Assembly: GCA_030740335.1 (NCBI GenBank) | Contig: JASLXL010000161.1 | Coordinates: forward strand, 1-8,829 | DNA from: SAR202 cluster bacterium | GTDB lineage: Bacteria; Chloroflexota; Dehalococcoidia; SAR202; CAJWER01 | Length of the DNA stretch: 8,829 nucleotides | Direction of reading: 5' to 3' | In this document: positions 6,062 through 8,829 of the stretch, one piece after another | Position numbering within the stretch: the first letter of the stretch is position 1 | Layout: each line of letters starts with the position of its first letter | Program-made: the position numbers and the translations under genes | The notes under the pieces: generated by a model | Database searches by the model: none | Seen by the model: only the letters and a program-made list of their open reading frames with translations | What the model was told of the DNA's origin: nothing

Positions 6062-6871
6062 ATGAGAATCCCCATCACCATGTGTCACGGAATTCGATCG
6101 GCAGGCGAGAAGCCGCTGACGGTTGAACACCTAGACAGGCTTGTCGGCATCGCGGCGGAGTTGGGCTTCGAATCCATCGGGTACGACGAACTGGCAGCAT
6201 GGCGCGACGGCGTCGGCGTATTGCCGGAGCGGCCAATCATGTTCGATTTCGACCACCCGGTGCGGTCAATGGGCTACGAGGTTCGTGAGGTGCTGGCAAA
6301 GTACGGCTACGCTGGCACCCTGTTCATCTACACCGGGCCTCTGGATCCGACATGGACCGGGCCGCAACCCGGAACGTCTGATACCGACGATCTCCTTACC
6401 TGGGAAGAACTGGGAACGCTAATGGGGGCAGGGTGGGGCATTGGCGCTCACACCTCATCCCACCCCGACCTATCGGCGCTGAGCATCAAGGACCCGTCGC
6501 GGAAAATGTTGCGGGAGGAATTGGACCGATGCAACGACGCCATCCAACGACATCTTGGCTTCTTCCCAAAAGACTTCGCCTTTACCTCGACTACATGGAG
6601 CAATGCGGCTGAGGCCGAGGTTATGAAACGCTACCGGTTCGGACGCCTATGGATCATCGGCTCGGAGTACAAGGCCGACGGTAAGCCAATCAGGTACGCC
6701 GACCTTGCGGGCATTGCCGGGCCAGACGAGGCGGATGGCGGCCCGCCTTCGGCGGCCAGGTACATCACCATGGAGTCGCATCCGTACCGACTGCCATCGA
6801 TGGAGCTACAGCAACTGGTCCACGAGCCGGCTGCATTCCGAAGGTACCTGGAAGGTGCATTAGTCGAATAA
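6062..6871 (+). CDS. Polysaccharide deacetylase-like protein (NodB/CE4 fold)
   Basis: CE4 enzymes remove N- or O-acetyl groups from sugars such as chitin or peptidoglycan using a metal bound by an Asp-His-His triad. This 269-residue protein begins directly with the fold (IPITMCHGI, 3-11). It then shows the spacer GFESIGYDELAAWRDG (35-50), motif 1 as MFDFDHPV (60-67), motif 2 as GAHTSSHPDL (128-137, His130 and His134), a region like motif 3 (PKDFAFTSTTWSN, 169-181), and a late ESHPYRLP (238-245). In motif 1 the usual TFDDG is replaced by DFDHP when aligned on the Phe: the first Asp (catalytic base) is kept, but the second (metal ligand) aligns with His65. No signal peptide or membrane segment is visible, so the protein is probably cytoplasmic and its substrate is unknown. 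AGGAG lies five bases before the ATG. No convincing promoter was found downstream of the lexA terminator. Confidence 0.8.
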   Translation: MRIPITMCHGIRSAGEKPLTVEHLDRLVGIAAELGFESIGYDELAAWRDGVGVLPERPIMFDFDHPVRSMGYEVREVLAKYGYAGTLFIYTGPLDPTWTGPQPGTSDTDDLLTWEELGTLMGAGWGIGAHTSSHPDLSALSIKDPSRKMLREELDRCNDAIQRHLGFFPKDFAFTSTTWSNAAEAEVMKRYRFGRLWIIGSEYKADGKPIRYADLAGIAGPDEADGGPPSAARYITMESHPYRLPSMELQQLVHEPAAFRRYLEGALVE

Positions 6872-6899
6872 CGCAGGACTAGAGAGGCTTTACTCTGCA

Positions 6900-6929
6900 T
6901 TGACGCCCGTCACCCCACAGCGGTATCAT
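6900..6929 (+). promoter_or_regulatory. Predicted promoter of tatA
   Basis: TTGACG (6900-6905) and TATCAT (6924-6929) are separated by 18 nt, giving a start near 6936 and a leader of about 28 nt before the tatA ATG. A perfect inverted repeat TGACG-CC-CGTCA (6901-6912) overlaps the -35 box and could be a binding site, but no regulator is suggested by the window. Confidence 0.5.
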
Positions 6930-6963
6930 AGGTAGAGAGCGCTGGGGACATGGAGGGTGGAAA

Positions 6964-7170
6964 ATGCCGTTCCGAGTCGGACCTACCGAGCTAATAATTA
7001 TCCTAGTCGTCGTCATGATCATCTTCGGTGTTGGCCGATTGCCTGAAATAGGCGGCGCGATGGGCAAGGCGATACGTGAGTTCCGCTCCAGTGTATCGGG
7101 CGCCAAGGGTGATGACCCTGAGGACCAAGAGGCGATCGAGTCAGGCATGGAGAGCGGCAAAAAGAGCTAG
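6964..7170 (+). CDS. tatA: Sec-independent protein translocase protein TatA
   Basis: TatA forms the pore or membrane-destabilising assembly that lets folded twin-arginine proteins cross the membrane. The 68-residue protein has the standard layout: a short N-terminus with Glu9 in the polar position near the start of the membrane helix, a hydrophobic segment (about 10-20, LIIILVVVMII), the Phe-Gly hinge (21-22), an amphipathic helix (RLPEIGGAMGKAIREFRSSV, about 25-44), and an acidic, flexible tail. The hinge reads FGVGRLPEIG where FGPKKLPE is common elsewhere. GGAGG lies seven bases before the ATG. The gene has its own promoter and terminator and points toward tatC, so it is transcribed apart from tatBC. 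It could alternatively be called tatE; the FG hinge and short tail favour TatA. Confidence 0.93.
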   Translation: MPFRVGPTELIIILVVVMIIFGVGRLPEIGGAMGKAIREFRSSVSGAKGDDPEDQEAIESGMESGKKS

Positions 7171-7203
7171 TCTGTCCACACCATTAGTAGTAATTGAGCT
7201 TCC

Positions 7204-7232
7204 AATGCCCCGGTGGATGCCGGGGCATTTTT
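7204..7232 (+). terminator. Intrinsic terminator after tatA
   Basis: A perfect 10-bp stem, AATGCCCCGG (7204-7213) with CCGGGGCATT (7220-7229), has a six-base loop and runs into TTTTT (7228-7232). It lies 33 nt beyond the tatA stop. On the other strand the hairpin is preceded by A-rich sequence but not followed by a T-run, so it should act mainly on tatA transcripts. Confidence 0.88.
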
Positions 7233-7236
7233 GTTT

Positions 7237-7319
7237 GTGGAACTGCCAGAGAATCTGGCGCCACCGGACCAGCCATGTCACCATGAGCGGATGCGAAGGG
7301 TCCGGGGAAGCGGATCCCC
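7237..7319. other. Cluster of perfect hairpins in the tatA/tatC spacer
   Basis: Several strong stems follow one another. First, GTGG/CCAC (7237-7240, 7261-7264) encloses GCCAGA/TCTGGC (7245-7250, 7254-7259) with a GAA loop. Next is a perfect 7-bp CCGGACC/GGTCCGG (7264-7270, 7299-7305) whose 28-base loop contains CATG-TCAC-CATG. Last is GGGGA/TCCCC (7304-7308, 7315-7319), which competes by two bases with the second stem. No open frame here has a ribosome-binding site. It could be part of the tatC 3' untranslated region, a small structured RNA, or a fragment of a dispersed repeat. It does not match tRNA or the conserved SRP RNA core. Confidence 0.4.
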
Positions 7320-7345
7320 GTTTCGGCGGCATCATAGGTTCTTGG

Positions 7346-7440
7346 CCCCCACCCCAGATGCTTCGTCGGGGACTCCTCAGCATGGCATTTGGGTCGGAGC
7401 CCATTTCCAACGCCGAGACCCAACACCAGACACCCAAAGC
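7346..7440. repeat. Possible dispersed intergenic repeat (REP/MITE-like palindromes)
   Basis: The stretch holds nested imperfect dyads. ATGCT (7358-7362) pairs with AGCAT (7379-7383) around TCGTCGGGGACTCCTC. Flanking CCCA/TGGG sequences extend this pairing. A second stem is formed by GGGTC (7391-7395) with GACCC (7417-7421), strengthened by GG/CC inside. A following run is made of short CACC/CAACACC-type words. From memory, intergenic elements with the pattern GATxCTTCG...CTCAGxATG occur in many copies in diverse bacterial genomes; only one copy is visible here, so calling it a repeat is inference. Confidence 0.35.
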
Positions 7441-7445
7441 CCGTC

Positions 7446-8213
7446 CTACTGCTTGGTGTCCAACTCCAATCCTCTTTCGATGGCACGTCGGCGCTGACGA
7501 CCACCGAGCTTGGCCAGCCACACGCCTGCCTCGTAGAGGATTATTATGGGCAGCGCTACGAAGGTCTGGTTGACGGGGTCGAACGTGGGAGTAATGATAG
7601 CGCCCAGTACGAACGCTACGACGACTGCGTACCGCCGCTGTCCCTTCAAAAACTCGTGGCTAACGACGCCAATACGCGACAAGAAAAATAGCACCACCGG
7701 AGTCTCGAACACGACCCCCATCCAGAACAGCAGTGAGATCATCAGGTTGGCGTAGTTGCCGATCCGAATGTAGGGTGTTGCTATCTCGTTCCCAAAACTT
7801 AGCAGGAAGCTAACCGCGGGAGGGAAGAGAATTCGATACCCGAAGGCCGCGCCCAGTGCGAAGGAGAGCATGCTCAAAGGCAGCAGCGTGTACAGGTAGC
7901 GCCTTTCGCCGGAACTGAGACCTGGGGCTACGAACATCACCAAATGAAACAGGATGAAAGGCGTCGAAATGGCCAGTCCTGATAGCAGTGACACCTTCAT
8001 CGCTATTCCGAGGAACTCGGTCAGCTCGGTGTATATGGGCTGGCCCTCGGGAATCCCGGCAAACCCCTGAGCTGGGACCATGAGGAACTTGAGAATCTGC
8101 TGATGGAACACGAAGGACACGCCCGTTGAAACGGCCACAAAGATCGCCGACGTGGTCATTCTGCGGCGAAGCTCGAGCAGGTGCTGGCTAATCGAAAGCG
8201 CCCTGTCGCTCAT
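7446..8213 (-). CDS. tatC: Sec-independent protein translocase protein TatC
   Basis: TatC is the six-helix membrane receptor that binds twin-arginine signal peptides together with TatB. The 255-residue length and motifs fit: the N-terminal HLLELRRR (11-18), FVAPGLSSGERRYL (94-107, with conserved Glu103 in the periplasmic-loop motif), the membrane signature FWMGVVFETPVV (163-174, Glu170), and ITPTFDPVNQ (207-216) before the last hydrophobic stretch. Six hydrophobic segments can be picked out at about 21-37, 71-95, 108-128, 155-180, 194-208 and 216-233. The ATG overlaps the tatB stop as ATGA, so translation is probably coupled. Its 3' end faces tatA, and no intrinsic terminator was seen directly downstream on the minus strand, so the transcript may run into the hairpin-rich spacer. 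Confidence 0.97.
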   Translation of the reverse strand: MSDRALSISQHLLELRRRMTTSAIFVAVSTGVSFVFHQQILKFLMVPAQGFAGIPEGQPIYTELTEFLGIAMKVSLLSGLAISTPFILFHLVMFVAPGLSSGERRYLYTLLPLSMLSFALGAAFGYRILFPPAVSFLLSFGNEIATPYIRIGNYANLMISLLFWMGVVFETPVVLFFLSRIGVVSHEFLKGQRRYAVVVAFVLGAIITPTFDPVNQTFVALPIIILYEAGVWLAKLGGRQRRRAIERGLELDTKQ

Positions 8214-8698
8214 TTCGTGTTTCGCTCTGTTGAGGCTCCAGACTCGGATCCGTCACTGCCAGACTGCTCATTCGGGGTGACCGATCGCTCCGACTCAGCG
8301 ACTCTCTTGAATGCAACGGGCCCTTCGGCGTGTTCGTGTTGTTCCGGCTGCGCCTCTGGGCCAGGCCCGTCACCATCGCTCCCCAGGTTGGGTCCTGCGG
8401 GTAACTTCGTCTCCGCACCACTCCTGAAGGCAACGGGCTCATTGGCAGGCGCCTTGGCCGCATTTGGATCTGCCTTTATCGAAGAAGGGCCTGCAACGGT
8501 TCGATGCCATTCCGATATCTGTGACGTGTCCTCTTCGTCGAGCATCATCTTAGGCAGGCTCTCGGCCATGCGCCCCACCTCCCTGGTCGCCTTACCGAGC
8601 ATCCGGGCGGCCTTGGTCATGCGTTTGGGGCCAAGGACGATGAACGCCACCAGCAGCACCACGACGATCTCCATGGAACCCATTCCCAGGAAGTTCAC
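8210..8698 (-). CDS. tatB: TatB-like translocase protein with long repeat-bearing tail
   Basis: TatB pairs with TatC to recognise Tat signal peptides. From the GTG at 8698 the protein is 162 residues: NFLGMGSMEI, a membrane helix (about 10-22, EIVVVLLVAFIVL), the VLGPKRM hinge (22-27), an amphipathic helix (about 28-52, TKAARMLGKATREVGRMAESLP), then a long acidic, Pro/Gly/Ser-rich tail. The VLGP hinge and long tail favour TatB over TatA. GGAGG (8713-8709) is ten bases before the GTG, and MNFLGMG fits family N-termini; an internal ATG five codons later is an alternative, and extension upstream would add an untypical leader. The tail holds two copies of a segment with the pattern PVAF-(R/K)-x-x-AE-(T/S)...PN. 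tatC follows with an ATGA overlap, forming a tatBC operon. Confidence 0.8.
   Translation of the reverse strand: MNFLGMGSMEIVVVLLVAFIVLGPKRMTKAARMLGKATREVGRMAESLPKMMLDEEDTSQISEWHRTVAGPSSIKADPNAAKAPANEPVAFRSGAETKLPAGPNLGSDGDGPGPEAQPEQHEHAEGPVAFKRVAESERSVTPNEQSGSDGSESGASTERNTK
8249..8440 (-). repeat. Two diverged 39-residue repeats encoded in the tatB tail
   Basis: Residues 87-109 (beginning EPVAFRSGAET) and 126-150 (beginning GPVAFKRVAES) align without gaps at a 39-residue offset through PVAF, Ala-Glu and Pro-Asn, and both end near SDG. At DNA level the plus strand shows matching words around CAACGGGC at 8431-8438 and 8314-8321. This indicates an old tandem duplication of about 117 bases inside the tail. 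Confidence 0.6.
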
Positions 8699-8829
8699 GG
8701 GGTATGGGCCTCCAATCGCTGTGACAGTACGCAATCGACGCACTCAGGTGGAGGTCGCCAGCCGCTCCTAAGCTCCAAGCGAGCGGAAAAACCATCCAGC
8801 AGCGTCATTACCTCGCACAGCGGAAGGCC
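8695..8829 (-). other. Open frame entering from the right edge, possible 3' end of an unknown gene
   Basis: On the minus strand a frame is open from the window edge for 44 codons and stops at TGA (8697-8695), overlapping the tatB GTG as GTGA. Its translation (for example LPLCEVMTLLDGFSARLELR near the edge) matches no family I recognise. Such a stop-start overlap is common between coupled genes, but 44 open codons can also occur by chance, and tatB already has a GGAGG. I see no clear promoter for tatB in this stretch. Confidence 0.2.

Noticed and set aside
7233..7445. tRNA, SRP RNA or RNase P RNA in the hairpin-rich spacer
   Set aside because: No T-loop consensus or cloverleaf, no conserved SRP core and no RNase P signature were found on either strand.
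7141..7521. Minus-strand and plus-strand open frames across the tatA/tatC spacer (7141-7521, 7184-7504, 7213-7497)
   Set aside because: They span the tatA terminator and overlap tatC or tatA, have no suitable start sites, and encode low-complexity translations without family resemblance; the hairpins explain the region better.
1..8829. CRISPR array, insertion sequence, phage or defence island
   Set aside because: No regularly spaced repeats, no transposase or integrase, no terminal inverted repeats with target duplications, and the genes are conserved housekeeping functions.

Overview
This window looks like chromosomal housekeeping DNA from a bacterium. It has moderately high GC by eye, compact genes, alternative start codons (GTG for hisS, relA and tatB; TTG for rpsT) and strong Shine-Dalgarno sites. 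The form of the RF1 GGQ loop, the RelA G-loop, the Gram-positive-like LexA operator candidate and the TatA FGVGRLPEIG hinge make me favour Chloroflexota, perhaps a Dehalococcoidia/SAR202-type organism. That placement rests on family resemblance from memory, without any database search, so it is only a moderate-confidence guess.

Layout, left to right. Positions 1-2335 hold two minus-strand translation genes: the N-terminal five-sixths of prfA (release factor 1, running off the left edge) and, upstream of it, a complete hisS (histidyl-tRNA synthetase). A 174-base divergent spacer separates hisS from a full-length relA/spoT-type (p)ppGpp synthetase/hydrolase on the plus strand. This is followed by rpsT (ribosomal protein S20) with its own promoter, a UUG start and a palindromic terminator. 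Next comes lexA, the SOS repressor, with a near-consensus promoter, a candidate operator over the -10 box and a clear terminator. A NodB-like polysaccharide deacetylase with an altered metal motif follows. The right end carries a twin-arginine translocase split over two converging units: tatA on the plus strand, and tatB-tatC on the minus strand with an ATGA overlap. Between tatA and tatC lie a strong terminator and about 200 bases of hairpin-rich, non-coding DNA.

How the genes fit together: RF1, HisRS and S20 serve translation. The RelA/SpoT homologue couples amino-acid starvation to growth control, and LexA couples DNA damage to transcription. TatA, TatB and TatC together could form one complete system exporting folded proteins, although tatA is transcribed separately from tatBC.

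I found no mobile element, CRISPR array, tRNA or rRNA, and no obviously undescribed multi-gene system. The points most worth a second look are the structured tatA/tatC spacer, the QFDD motif in an RSH protein with an intact hydrolase domain, the Asp-to-His change in the deacetylase, the tandem repeats in the TatB tail, and the UUG start of rpsT.
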